Shown here piece by piece: positions 12,608 through 19,423 of a stretch of DNA of 20,339 nt; the first letter of the stretch is position 1, and every line of letters begins with the position of its first letter. Location: positions 1 through 20,339 of the forward strand of contig CAZYMI010000026.1 of assembly GCA_964648505.1 (NCBI GenBank). The letters run 5' to 3'. The notes beneath the pieces are model-generated. The model was not told the origin of the DNA. It was given only the letters and a program-made list of their open reading frames with translations, and did not search any database. Made by a program: the position numbers and the translations under genes. This DNA comes from CAZYMI01 sp964648505. GTDB taxonomy: Bacteria; Pseudomonadota; Alphaproteobacteria; Micavibrionales; Micavibrionaceae.

Positions 12608-13887
12608 ACACAAAACGCCAAACACAAAAGTCAATTCAAGTCTGCGCCGATTGGCAAGGCATGGCAGAGCCTGTGGTTATGGGTACGTTGTACGCCACAC
12701 CATCACGCGGGAAAGAAATATTTTCTTTTGAATATGATTCCGCTTGGCTGAAATCTCCCCACACTCTCATACTTGATCCTAATCTTGGTTTATTTTCTGG
12801 CCCGCAATATACGCGGGAGGGGCATAATAATTTTGGTCTGTTTCTTGACTCTTCACCTGACCGCTGGGGGCGTGTTCTTATGCAACGGCGCGAAGCCCAG
12901 CAGGCCAAAGCCGAAAACCGAGACATCCGTACGCTGATGGAATCCGATTATATGCTGGGTGTTTACGATGGTCACCGGATGGGCGCATTGCGTTTTCGCT
13001 TATCTGATGATGAGCCGTTTCTTGATAATCAAGCCGATATGGCGGCGCCGCCCTGGACGAAGCTGCGTGATCTGGAATATGCCAGCTTGCAGTTGGAACG
13101 TGATGATGCAGAGAGCGATAAGGACTATTTAAGCTGGCTTAAAATGCTGATAGCCCCAGGGGGATCACTTGGCGGCGCACGCCCGAAGGCGAGTGTTTTG
13201 GATGAGCATGGTCATCCATGGATTGCCAAATTCCCCAGCCGCCGGGATGAAATCAATATCGGGAAATGGGAGTACCTTGTTTATCAGCTGGCGCAAGCGG
13301 CTGGAGTTGAAACCACGCAGTCAGATATACGCAACTTCACAGGGGAATATGATACCTTCCTCAGCAAACGTTTTGACCGTAACGAAAGTGGCGAGCGTGT
13401 GCATTTCGCCTCGGCCATGACGCTATTGGGCAAGCAAGATGGCGATGGTGCCGACACAGGTGTCAGCTATCTTGATCTGGCTGAATTCTTGATGCGGCAC
13501 GGTGCGCAAGCGAATAAAGATCTAGAGCAGATTTGGCGGCGTATTGTATTTTACATTTGCGTTTCAAACACCGATGATCATTTGCGCAATCATGGTTTCC
13601 TATTGCGTGATGGCGGTTGGGTACTGTCACCAGCCTATGATATTAATCCCGTCGCTACAGGCGGCGGATTGGCACTGAATATCTCGAAAGACGATAACAG
13701 CCAGAGCCTTGATCTTGTCCGCAGTGTTGCACCCATCTTTCGTATCAGTAACGAGAGAGCTGAAGAGATTATCGGTGAGGTAGTGGGCGCCGTTCGTGGC
13801 TGGGTAGAGATAGCAAAGCAACTCAAGCTCTCTCCTCGCGAAATAAGTCTTATGAAGAATGCATTCCGTGTTGCTGAGGAAAGTTAG
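12604..13887 (+). CDS. hipA: HipA-type serine/threonine kinase toxin
   Basis: HipA kinases phosphorylate a translation component (glutamyl-tRNA synthetase in the E. coli case) and halt growth; the target here is unknown. The 427-residue length is normal. Visible parts are an N-terminal subdomain with GLFLDSSPDRWGRVLM (about residues 78-93), the Gly-rich loop PGGSLGGARPKASV (about 186-199), where E. coli HipA has its autophosphorylated Ser, the catalytic loop NTDDHLRNHGFL (about 321-332) and the metal-binding SPAYDINP (about 342-349). All key residues seem present, so it is probably active. Its own operator and antitoxin are intact. An imperfect hairpin (GCTGAGGAAA with TTTTCCTTCAGC) spans the stop region. 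Confidence 0.92.
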   Translation: MNTKRQTQKSIQVCADWQGMAEPVVMGTLYATPSRGKEIFSFEYDSAWLKSPHTLILDPNLGLFSGPQYTREGHNNFGLFLDSSPDRWGRVLMQRREAQQAKAENRDIRTLMESDYMLGVYDGHRMGALRFRLSDDEPFLDNQADMAAPPWTKLRDLEYASLQLERDDAESDKDYLSWLKMLIAPGGSLGGARPKASVLDEHGHPWIAKFPSRRDEINIGKWEYLVYQLAQAAGVETTQSDIRNFTGEYDTFLSKRFDRNESGERVHFASAMTLLGKQDGDGADTGVSYLDLAEFLMRHGAQANKDLEQIWRRIVFYICVSNTDDHLRNHGFLLRDGGWVLSPAYDINPVATGGGLALNISKDDNSQSLDLVRSVAPIFRISNERAEEIIGEVVGAVRGWVEIAKQLKLSPREISLMKNAFRVAEES

Positions 13888-13951
13888 CATCTAAACAGCA
13901 TTTTTCCTTCAGCTTGCAACGTAATATTCACTATTTTCTGCCATCAACCGC

Positions 13952-13980
13952 TTGAAATCTTAACCATTTCATTCTATAAT
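13952..13980 (+). promoter_or_regulatory. Sigma-70 promoter of the GbsR-type gene
   Basis: TTGAAA (13952-13957), a 17-base spacer and TATAAT (13975-13980) make a near-consensus promoter. The start site would be near 13987, with a ~30-base leader. It drives the truncated regulator gene at 14018. Confidence 0.75.
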
Positions 13981-14017
13981 TTCAGTAAATACAGAAATTA
14001 GAGAAAGAGTTAAGGTT

Positions 14018-14290
14018 ATGATGAACCTGCCACCCATGATCCAGACTTTCGTCCTCCATTTTGGGGAAATGGGGTCGCGCTGGGGCATTAACCGTACGGT
14101 GGGGCAGATTTACGCGCTGCTGTACCTATCCTCCAAGCCCTTGAACGCCGACGACATTTGCGAGGCGCTCGGCTTTGCCCGCTCCAATGTCAGCATGGGA
14201 TTAAAGGAGTTGGATGCGTGGCAGCTCATTCGTCTTAAACATCTGCCCAATGACCGTCGTGATCATTTCACCGTTCCTGAAGATATTTGA
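14018..14290 (+). pseudogene. GbsR/MarR-type regulator, C-terminal half missing
   Basis: The frame gives 90 residues matching the N-terminal winged helix of GbsR-type regulators: QTFVLHFGEMGSRWGINRTV, LYLSSKPLNADDICEALGFA with a recognition helix ARSNVSMGLKELDAW, and the wing LKHLPNDRRDHF. Family members are about 170-190 residues; the conserved region after Arg-Arg-Asp-His-Phe that carries the dimerisation helices is replaced at about base 14288 by a tail-tube gene fragment and a stop. ATG 14021 has better spacing to AAGG than ATG 14018. The promoter is intact, so a stable DNA-binding fragment could be made, but normal dimers are unlikely. Confidence 0.75.
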
Positions 14291-14448
14291 CCTTTACGGC
14301 GCACGAGGTTTATTTGCCGAAACCAAAACTGGCGATCAGCGGCCCTGGCGGTGTTCAAGCGACCTTTGACTGGCAGGCGGCGAAGGCGACAAGCCCAGCG
14401 CGCATGCTGACTGTTGTCCTCAAAAACGATGTAGCGAGTTACGCATGA
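14290..14448 (+). pseudogene. C-terminal fragment of a phage tail tube protein
   Basis: The frame ending in TGA at 14446-14448 reads TFTAHEVYLPKPKLAISGPG and later ATFDWQAAKATSPARMLTVV. This is typical of the last strand pair of major tail (tube) proteins of siphoviruses. About 52 codons remain of a gene that is usually around 300. It is fused to the end of the GbsR-type gene at 14288-14290, and its stop overlaps the tail chaperone start (ATGA). Gene order tail tube, chaperone, tape measure is the standard siphovirus order and supports the identification. Confidence 0.7.
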
Positions 14449-14783
14449 TTACCTTGAATCTGAAACGAGAGAACTTCTGGCTTGATCTGATCTCTGGTGT
14501 ACGCGTGCATGTGCGTCCGGCATCCACCGCGCTTGTCATGGCGGCGCGTGTCGAAGCCCTGAAAGAAGAAGCTGAACCCGCTCTGCGTAGCACGGCGCTG
14601 ATCAAACGATTGGCACAACTCGCCATCATCGAGTGGGATGGTATCGGCGGCGAAGATGGCAAAGCGTTGCCCGTCACGCCGGAGGGTATTTTTGCCCTCA
14701 TGGATTTGTGGCCGATTGCCGAGGCCTTCGAGCGTCTTTATCTCGGCCCTGCGCTTTTGCTGGAACAGGAAAAAAACGGCTAA
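14445..14783 (+). CDS. Phage tail assembly chaperone (gpG-like)
   Basis: This 112-residue protein sits between tail tube and tape measure genes and, by analogy with lambda gpG, should coat the tape measure protein during tail assembly. It opens with a beta strand (MITLNLKRENFWLDLISGVRV), continues with Ala/Glu-rich helices (ALVMAARVEALKEEAEPALR) and ends in LYLGPALLLEQEKNG. The last codons contain the slippery heptamer A AAA AAC (14771-14777), and a second frame follows in the -1 phase up to the tape measure gene. Most ribosomes would stop at TAA 14781-14783 and a minority would make the longer gpGT-like form. Its start overlaps the tail tube stop. Confidence 0.8.
   Translation: MITLNLKRENFWLDLISGVRVHVRPASTALVMAARVEALKEEAEPALRSTALIKRLAQLAIIEWDGIGGEDGKALPVTPEGIFALMDLWPIAEAFERLYLGPALLLEQEKNG
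14771..14777 (+). promoter_or_regulatory. Programmed -1 frameshift site A AAA AAC
   Basis: The heptamer is in the correct phase for the chaperone frame (..GAA AAA AAC GGC TAA). A hairpin CGGC-TCGTT-GCCG begins 6 bases after it (14784-14796), with an alternative stem GCCGC/GCGGC at 14793-14812. Slippage by -1 enters the open frame at 14777-15139. This is the known arrangement for siphovirus tail chaperones. Confidence 0.8.
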
Positions 14784-15139
14784 CGGCTCGTTGCCGCTGG
14801 CATTTTGGCGGCGGGCCGGATTACTGCGCGTCTTGTGAGGATGCTGATTTACCTTGTGCGCGGGGTGAGCCGAACGCGGACGGCGAATTCTGCCCGTATC
14901 GGCAGCATGAACTGCACAGTATGGAGGCGTGGCAAGCCTGGGATTTGGCGCTCCGTTGCGGCGGGCAATTGCGCCTCAGCCAAATGGTGGCCATCGGCAT
15001 GGATTTTTCGGCGGCGCTGCAAGTTGCGGCATCGCTCGGTCATGACCGATGTGCCACCGCAGAATTCTTGCCTGCTATCGAAGCGGGTATGACGACAGCT
15101 TTTAACGAAAAACTATCCAGTGAGATGAAAAACCGATGA
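14777..15139 (+). CDS. gpT-like extension of the tail chaperone, reached by -1 frameshift
   Basis: This open frame of 120 codons has no ribosome-binding site and no good start codon near its beginning, but lies in the -1 frame of the chaperone right after the slippery site. Read through the slip, it yields a fusion of about 231 residues. It contains a Cys-rich part (CASCEDADLPCARG, then EFCPYRQ) that could bind zinc, and a helical part ALRCGGQLRLSQMVAIGMDF. By analogy with lambda gpGT the extension would contact tail tube subunits. Its stop overlaps the tape measure ATG (15136) by four bases. Confidence 0.72.
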   Translation, partial: RLTARCRWHFGGGPDYCASCEDADLPCARGEPNADGEFCPYRQHELHSMEAWQAWDLALRCGGQLRLSQMVAIGMDFSAALQVAASLGHDRCATAEFLPAIEAGMTTAFNEKLSSEMKNR

Positions 15140-17682
15140 CTGTGCGTAATCTTGCCATTCGCTTAAGCGTGACCGAAGGCGGTAAGGTCAAGGCGGAGCT
15201 GCGCGATATTGGCGATAGCGGTGAAAAATCACTCAAGAAAATTGAGCTGGCTGGCAAACCTGCTTCACGTTCACTGCTCGCAATCAATGCCGCTGCTAAT
15301 GATGTTAAAGGCTCGGTTGCTGGTCTAACCAATAATCTGGGGCCGCTTGGATCAGCGCTCACGGCCATTGGACCTGCAGGCATAGCCGTGGGTGCCGCTT
15401 TGGCTATTGTCACGCTGGGATTAAAAGCCGCTTTACAAAATGCGGCAGAGGCCGAGCAGTCCTTTAATCGGCTTTCTGCTGTCCTCAAAGCCACGGGCAA
15501 CTCATCGGGACTATCAGGCAAACAAATCGCTGGCTTTGCCGATGAGATTGAAGCATCAACGCTGGCTACTGCCGAGCAGGTGCAAAATGCGGCGGGTGTG
15601 TTGGCAACCTTCCGCTCGGTTGCAGGCGATACTTTCACCCGCACCTTAACGCTGGCGCAGGATATGTCGGCGGTGTTTGGGCAGGATTTAAGCTCATCCG
15701 TCACCCAGCTGGGTAAAGCCCTTGAAAATCCAACCGAAGGCTTATCGGCCCTGCGCCGTGTCGGGATCAGCTTTACCCAAACCCAGCGGGATTTGATTGA
15801 CGGGTTTGTTGAAACAGGCCAGCAGGCCGAAGCGCAACGGGTTATTCTCGATGCGCTGGAGCAGCAAGTGGGCGGCGCTGGGGCAGCAGAAGCCACAGGG
15901 TTGATTGGCGCCACCAACCGCCTGTCCGATGCCTGGGGCAATCTGCTCGAAGATATCGGCCAGACAGGCATTGTGGCAGGCACGGCGCAAGGGGCACTAA
16001 ATGGTTTATCGTCCGTGCTGGAGGGGATGCGCAATCTCCTCAAAGACGATCCCGTTGGCAAACAGCTGGTGGATGCACGGCTTAAGTTGCAGGAACAAGA
16101 AGAGCGGCTATCGCGCCTACAAAACTTCAAGACTATTCCTAGCGGCGGGGTCAATCTTGGCCGTATGATTGAGCGGCAGGAAGGCCGTGTTGCTGATCTG
16201 CGGTCTGAGGTTGAAAAACTCATCGGCCAAGCGCGGGCGGAAGCACAAGCCTTTGAAGCGGAGCAGAAAAAACTGCAGGCCGCGCAAGAACAAGTGGCGC
16301 GTGATCGCCGCGCCGAACTTTTAAGCGGTGAGCGCAAGAAACTGGATCAGGCGGTTGATAAACTGGCGACCGATCCAGCCGACCGCATCGCCAAAGTGAA
16401 TAAAGAACTGGAAACCACCAGGCAGCGCATCGAAGCCTTGCGTGAAAAAGACGACAGTAACGCAGGCACGGTGAATACCGCCATTAAACAAGCCGAAGAT
16501 ATCGCCCGCCGTCAAATTGAAGCGATTGAAAAGCCCGCCCGTGATGCCGCCACCCGTGTCATGGAAGCCAATAGCAAAGTGGTCGATGATCTGCAGCGGC
16601 AAATGATCGGCATGGGCAATAAACGCCAAGCCTTTATTGATCAGGCGGTGGGGCGTTTATCCAAAGATGCGAGTGAAGCGCAGCGGGCGCAGACCCGCAA
16701 ATTAGCGGCGCAGATTTTTGATAATCAGGCTTATTCCGAAGCGCAAAAAGTCGTCGAAGATCTGAATAACCAACTTGGTCGCCTGAGCGATAAACGGGCA
16801 GCGTTCATTCAGGATGCTGTTGGCCGCTTGTCTGATAATGCCAGCTCCGTTCAGCGCGCTGAAGTCGAAAAACTGGCCGCTGCCCTTTATGATCAAGGCG
16901 AAGCCCAGCAAAAACTGAACAGACTTCAACAAGACGGCGAACAAGTCACCAACGCCACGCGAACGGCAACGGAATCTTATAACGCCGAGCTGGTACGTCT
17001 AAAAAATCTGCTTGATGCTGGGGCGATCAGTCAGGAAACGTATAACCGCGCTGTTGCCAATGCTGAAAAGCAACAGCTTGATGCCCGTAAGGATGCTGAA
17101 GCCGGAGCCTTGCGGGCGTTCCGCAACTATCGTGAACAGGCTGAAGATGCAGCTTCAGCCGTGGAGAGTGCTTTTACGGACGGCATGAAAGCCACTGAAG
17201 ATGCGATTGTGGATTTTGTGACCTCTGGCGGTAAAAGTCTCAAGAGCTTAGGCGACATGGCAAACTCCATCGTGGCCGATATCACCCGCATGGCGGTGCA
17301 GAAATCGATCACAGGGCCGCTCTTTAATATGATTGGCGGCAGTATCGGTGGCGGTGGATTTTTTGACAGTATCCTGGGCAGCATCTTTCATGAAGGCGGT
17401 GAAGTTGGTGGATCGGCGCCGCAACGCCGTGTGCCTGCCTATGTGTTTGCCAGTGCGCCACGCTATCACTCAGGCGGCGTGGCAGGTCTAAAGCCTGGAG
17501 AAATCCCAGCCATTCTTGAACGTGGTGAAGTGGTGCTGCCCAAAGACGGCACCCGTATGGGATCGCCTGTCAATGTCGTCATGAATATCAGCACGCCAGA
17601 TGCCAGCAGCTTCCGCAAAAGCCAGTCACAAATCACGGCTGAAGCGGCACGAGGCATTCAACGCGCACGGAGGAATTTATGA
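15136..17682 (+). CDS. Phage tail tape measure protein
   Basis: This 848-residue protein sets siphovirus tail length and is packed inside the tail. It has a long hydrophobic stretch (about residues 72-100, GPAGIAVGAALAIVTLGLKA), a conserved N-terminal part with EAEQSFNRLSAVLKATGNSS, a long coiled-coil middle (about 310-680, Glu/Lys/Gln/Ala-rich) and a lambda-type C-terminal domain (EDAIVDFVTSGGKSLKSLGD, about 688-707). The end is Gly-rich (FHEGGEVGG, PGEIPAILERGEVVLPKDG). A block of about 54 residues is tandemly duplicated at about 482-535 and 539-592. The frame appears intact. It is followed on the other strand by a parDE pair whose toxin stop overlaps this gene's last six bases. Confidence 0.93.
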   Translation: MTVRNLAIRLSVTEGGKVKAELRDIGDSGEKSLKKIELAGKPASRSLLAINAAANDVKGSVAGLTNNLGPLGSALTAIGPAGIAVGAALAIVTLGLKAALQNAAEAEQSFNRLSAVLKATGNSSGLSGKQIAGFADEIEASTLATAEQVQNAAGVLATFRSVAGDTFTRTLTLAQDMSAVFGQDLSSSVTQLGKALENPTEGLSALRRVGISFTQTQRDLIDGFVETGQQAEAQRVILDALEQQVGGAGAAEATGLIGATNRLSDAWGNLLEDIGQTGIVAGTAQGALNGLSSVLEGMRNLLKDDPVGKQLVDARLKLQEQEERLSRLQNFKTIPSGGVNLGRMIERQEGRVADLRSEVEKLIGQARAEAQAFEAEQKKLQAAQEQVARDRRAELLSGERKKLDQAVDKLATDPADRIAKVNKELETTRQRIEALREKDDSNAGTVNTAIKQAEDIARRQIEAIEKPARDAATRVMEANSKVVDDLQRQMIGMGNKRQAFIDQAVGRLSKDASEAQRAQTRKLAAQIFDNQAYSEAQKVVEDLNNQLGRLSDKRAAFIQDAVGRLSDNASSVQRAEVEKLAAALYDQGEAQQKLNRLQQDGEQVTNATRTATESYNAELVRLKNLLDAGAISQETYNRAVANAEKQQLDARKDAEAGALRAFRNYREQAEDAASAVESAFTDGMKATEDAIVDFVTSGGKSLKSLGDMANSIVADITRMAVQKSITGPLFNMIGGSIGGGGFFDSILGSIFHEGGEVGGSAPQRRVPAYVFASAPRYHSGGVAGLKPGEIPAILERGEVVLPKDGTRMGSPVNVVMNISTPDASSFRKSQSQITAEAARGIQRARRNL

Positions 17683-18039
17683 TTTATCTTTGATGGTTTT
17701 GCGCAAAGAAGAAATTTCAGCAAGAAAATCTGGTGTGAAGTCACGAATGATTGATTCAATATCGCGTCGCTGATGAAGGAGGGTAATGATAACAGGAGTT
17801 TTGTTTATGATCTCAAAGACAATAAAATGCTTTTCAGCGGGGATCATATGAAATGGCAAGGATCGTCCTTCTCGTTGTTTGGCACGATGATCATCAGCCT
17901 TCAAACTGCTCATGGCTGCATAAATACTATCGATGTAATGACGTGCTTTTTTCTCGCCCCACTGATCTTTTGAATGATCATAAATATCACGCAGATCTGT
18001 AGCCGCGCGGCGGGTGAGATGAAATTTTGGTTTGGTCAT
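17677..18039 (-). CDS. parE: ParE/RelE-type toxin
   Basis: This 120-residue toxin has the RelE/ParE fold: KFHLTRRAATDLRDIYDHSK (residues 5-24), WGEKKARHYIDSIYAAMSSL (about 27-46), then the strands EGRSLPFHMIPAEKHFIVFE and the closing VIITLLHQRRDI. The pattern (no catalytic RelE Tyr/Arg set, conserved Leu-His-Gln-Arg-Arg-Asp near the end) is ParE-like, so gyrase is the likelier target than mRNA. Its ATG overlaps the antitoxin stop (ATGA). The C-terminal extension after RRDI is longer than in many ParE proteins. It lies between tape measure and DUF2460 genes, opposite to the tail operon, as a typical prophage cargo gene. Confidence 0.85.
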   Translation of the reverse strand: MTKPKFHLTRRAATDLRDIYDHSKDQWGEKKARHYIDSIYAAMSSLKADDHRAKQREGRSLPFHMIPAEKHFIVFEIINKTPVIITLLHQRRDIESIIRDFTPDFLAEISSLRKTIKDKS

Positions 18040-18290
18040 TTCAGCTCACGCAGTGCCTTCATATCTTCATCAAAATTTCCGCTCGATGCGAACACAGCAC
18101 CAGATGCGAGGTCACGATAGCCTGCAAGGATGGCATCCTGTTCTGGGTTGGTGCGGCGTTCCATATCACGGCGTATGAGGTCGCGGATATATTCGCTCGG
18201 CGTTTCATAAAGCCCCTTGGTGCCAACCATACGTTCAACAAAAGCGGCTAGTGGGCCAGATAAACGGGCATTAATGCGGGTAGAAAGCAT
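18036..18290 (-). CDS. parD: ParD-type ribbon-helix-helix antitoxin
   Basis: This 84-residue antitoxin has an N-terminal ribbon-helix-helix (MLSTRINARLSGPLAAFVER, then YETPSEYIRDLIRRDMER, about residues 39-56). The C-terminal tail (EQDAILAGYRDLASGAVFAS and onwards) would wrap the toxin. ATG 18290 is chosen over the earlier ATG 18326 because GGAG lies 7-10 bases upstream and the ribbon strand starts at once. It should repress its own promoter through the inverted repeat at 18348-18368. Stop and toxin start overlap by four bases. Confidence 0.85.
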   Translation of the reverse strand: MLSTRINARLSGPLAAFVERMVGTKGLYETPSEYIRDLIRRDMERRTNPEQDAILAGYRDLASGAVFASSGNFDEDMKALRELK

Positions 18291-18324
18291 GAGAATCTCC
18301 TTTTCTATCTCCTTCAAATATAGC

Positions 18325-18368
18325 ATTTGTCGCCATAAATGTCAATATTGTCGCAATATATGCGACAA
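18325..18368 (-). promoter_or_regulatory. parDE operator: TTGTCGCA inverted repeats
   Basis: TTGTCGCA (18348-18355) and TGCGACAA (18361-18368) form a perfect 8-base inverted repeat around ATATA. A further half site, ATTTGTCGC, lies at 18325-18333. The sites are 35-78 bases upstream of the parD start and end 26 bases before the DUF2460 start on the other strand, so bound antitoxin could affect both directions. Confidence 0.7.
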
Positions 18369-18394
18369 ATATACCAAATAAAGGGATCTTTTCA

Positions 18395-18625
18395 ATGTCC
18401 TTCCACGAAGTTCGCTTTCCCGATGATATTGCCTATGGGGCAACTGGCGGGCCTGAATTTGCCACGTCCGTTGTCGCAACGGCCTCCGGCTATGAGCAGC
18501 GAAATATCAACTGGTCGGCTGCGCGTGGTCGGTGGGATGTGGCATCCGGTTTAAAGAAGCAGACTCAGCTCGACACCCTATCCATTCTTCCGAATGTCGA
18601 GAGCAAGACAGGAGTGCGCGCATGA
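18395..18625 (+). pseudogene. DUF2460 phage tail gene, N-terminal third only
   Basis: MSFHEVRFPDDIAYGATGGP and the following EQRNINWSAARGRWDVASG are the characteristic opening of DUF2460, a tail protein of about 200-220 residues encoded after the tape measure gene in GTA-like and related siphovirus tails. Likeness holds to about residue 61 (KKQTQLDTL) and then stops; the remaining 15 residues are unrelated and end at TGA 18623-18625. About two thirds of the protein, plus all later tail-tip genes, are missing. The stop overlaps the start of the second DUF2924 gene (ATGA), so the fused tail may be the last codons of a lost gene that preceded DUF2924. Confidence 0.75.
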
Positions 18626-19167
18626 CGACCGCACCTGAGAGCACAGAGAAAAGCCCACTAGCGCAGTGGCTGCAGACGTTGAATTTTTTAGAAGTCACAC
18701 CCAATGAGGCGCAAGAAGATGACACGATATATCTGATCAAGCAGTATGCGCGGCTGCAGATTTCATCACTCAAACAATTGCAGCGCGATTATAAAGATGT
18801 GTTCGGACAAGAGTGCCCTGCAAAGATGAAGCGCAATGATGTTATTTTGGCTTTGCTCGCGCACATCCAAGATGAGCTATACAAACCGCTAGATCCGCGA
18901 ACGATCCCAAATCACATGACGGAAATTGACTTTAATGAGGACAGGCTCAAGCATTACTCACGGGGGCGTGCCGCGCGTTTAATACCTGGCACGGTTATAG
19001 AGCGCGATTACCATGGCCAGACTTATGTCGTTTATTGCCGTGATGGATATTACGAATACAATCAGAAGCGATATAATAGTCTGTCCGATGTGACGAAAGA
19101 GATTACGGGATACCAGTTTTCTGGGACGGTATTTTTTACCAGAAAATCGAGGATGTACGTGCTTTGA
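18622..19167 (+). CDS. DUF2924 family protein
   Basis: This 181-residue protein has the complete DUF2924 layout. A short variable N-terminus is followed by a helical half (IKQYARLQISSLKQLQRDYK, then the helix NDVILALLAHIQDELYKPL). The beta-rich half comes next with LIPGTVIERDYHGQTYVVYC, GYYEYNQKRYNSLSDVTKEI and TGYQFSGTVFF. The function is unknown; members usually sit beside a serine recombinase, which is not present here. It is the last prophage-type gene before a strong terminator at 19195-19214. It differs strongly from the truncated member at 4517, so the two are not a recent duplication. Confidence 0.78.
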   Translation: MTTAPESTEKSPLAQWLQTLNFLEVTPNEAQEDDTIYLIKQYARLQISSLKQLQRDYKDVFGQECPAKMKRNDVILALLAHIQDELYKPLDPRTIPNHMTEIDFNEDRLKHYSRGRAARLIPGTVIERDYHGQTYVVYCRDGYYEYNQKRYNSLSDVTKEITGYQFSGTVFFTRKSRMYVL

Positions 19168-19194
19168 AAATCCTCTCAGCTTTGATCAAAAAAC

Positions 19195-19214
19195 GCCCCC
19201 GCATGGGGGCTTTT
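19195..19214 (+). terminator. Rho-independent terminator at the right end of the prophage block
   Basis: GCCCCC (19195-19200) pairs with GGGGGC (19205-19210) around GCAT and is followed by TTTT; an A-run precedes it. It lies 28 bases after the DUF2924 stop. Confidence 0.8.
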
Positions 19215-19341
19215 CATTTGGTGAATATCAGGCTTCTGTGCAACAAAATATGTTTGTGTAGGATAATCAAAATGGTATGTTGAACCGTGGGGTGGCATAC
19301 ACAACCAATTTTTATTTTATATTTTCAGGTAAAAAACAGAC

Positions 19342-19379
19342 AAAAAAAAGCCCTTCATCTTTTTGAGGATAAAGGGCTT
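19342..19379 (-). terminator. Terminator for the minus-strand DUF992 operon
   Basis: AAGCCCTT at 19349 and AAAGGGCTT at 19371-19379 pair. Read on the minus strand the stem ends in GGGC followed by eight T's (19342-19349). It lies about 45 bases after the DUF992 stop. Confidence 0.8.
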
Positions 19380-19423
19380 CTGAATTTCAAGATTATTATT
19401 TTTTTGAGGCCGTATTTAAAGTA

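Noticed and set aside
14633..14776. Upstream part of the frame that ends at 15139, with a GTG start at 14633
   Set aside because: It overlaps the chaperone gene, has no ribosome-binding site and gives an Arg/Trp-rich nonsense peptide; only the part after the slippery site at 14777 looks like protein.
15102..16337. A 411-codon minus-strand frame rich in Ser, Arg, Pro and Ala
   Set aside because: It is the antisense shadow of the tape measure gene, with composition typical of such shadows, no ribosome-binding site and no domain.
19195..19340. A right attachment site matching the tRNA-fMet 3' end
   Set aside because: Only CCCCCGC is shared, inside a terminator stem; no stretch of the tRNA 3' half recurs at the right end.
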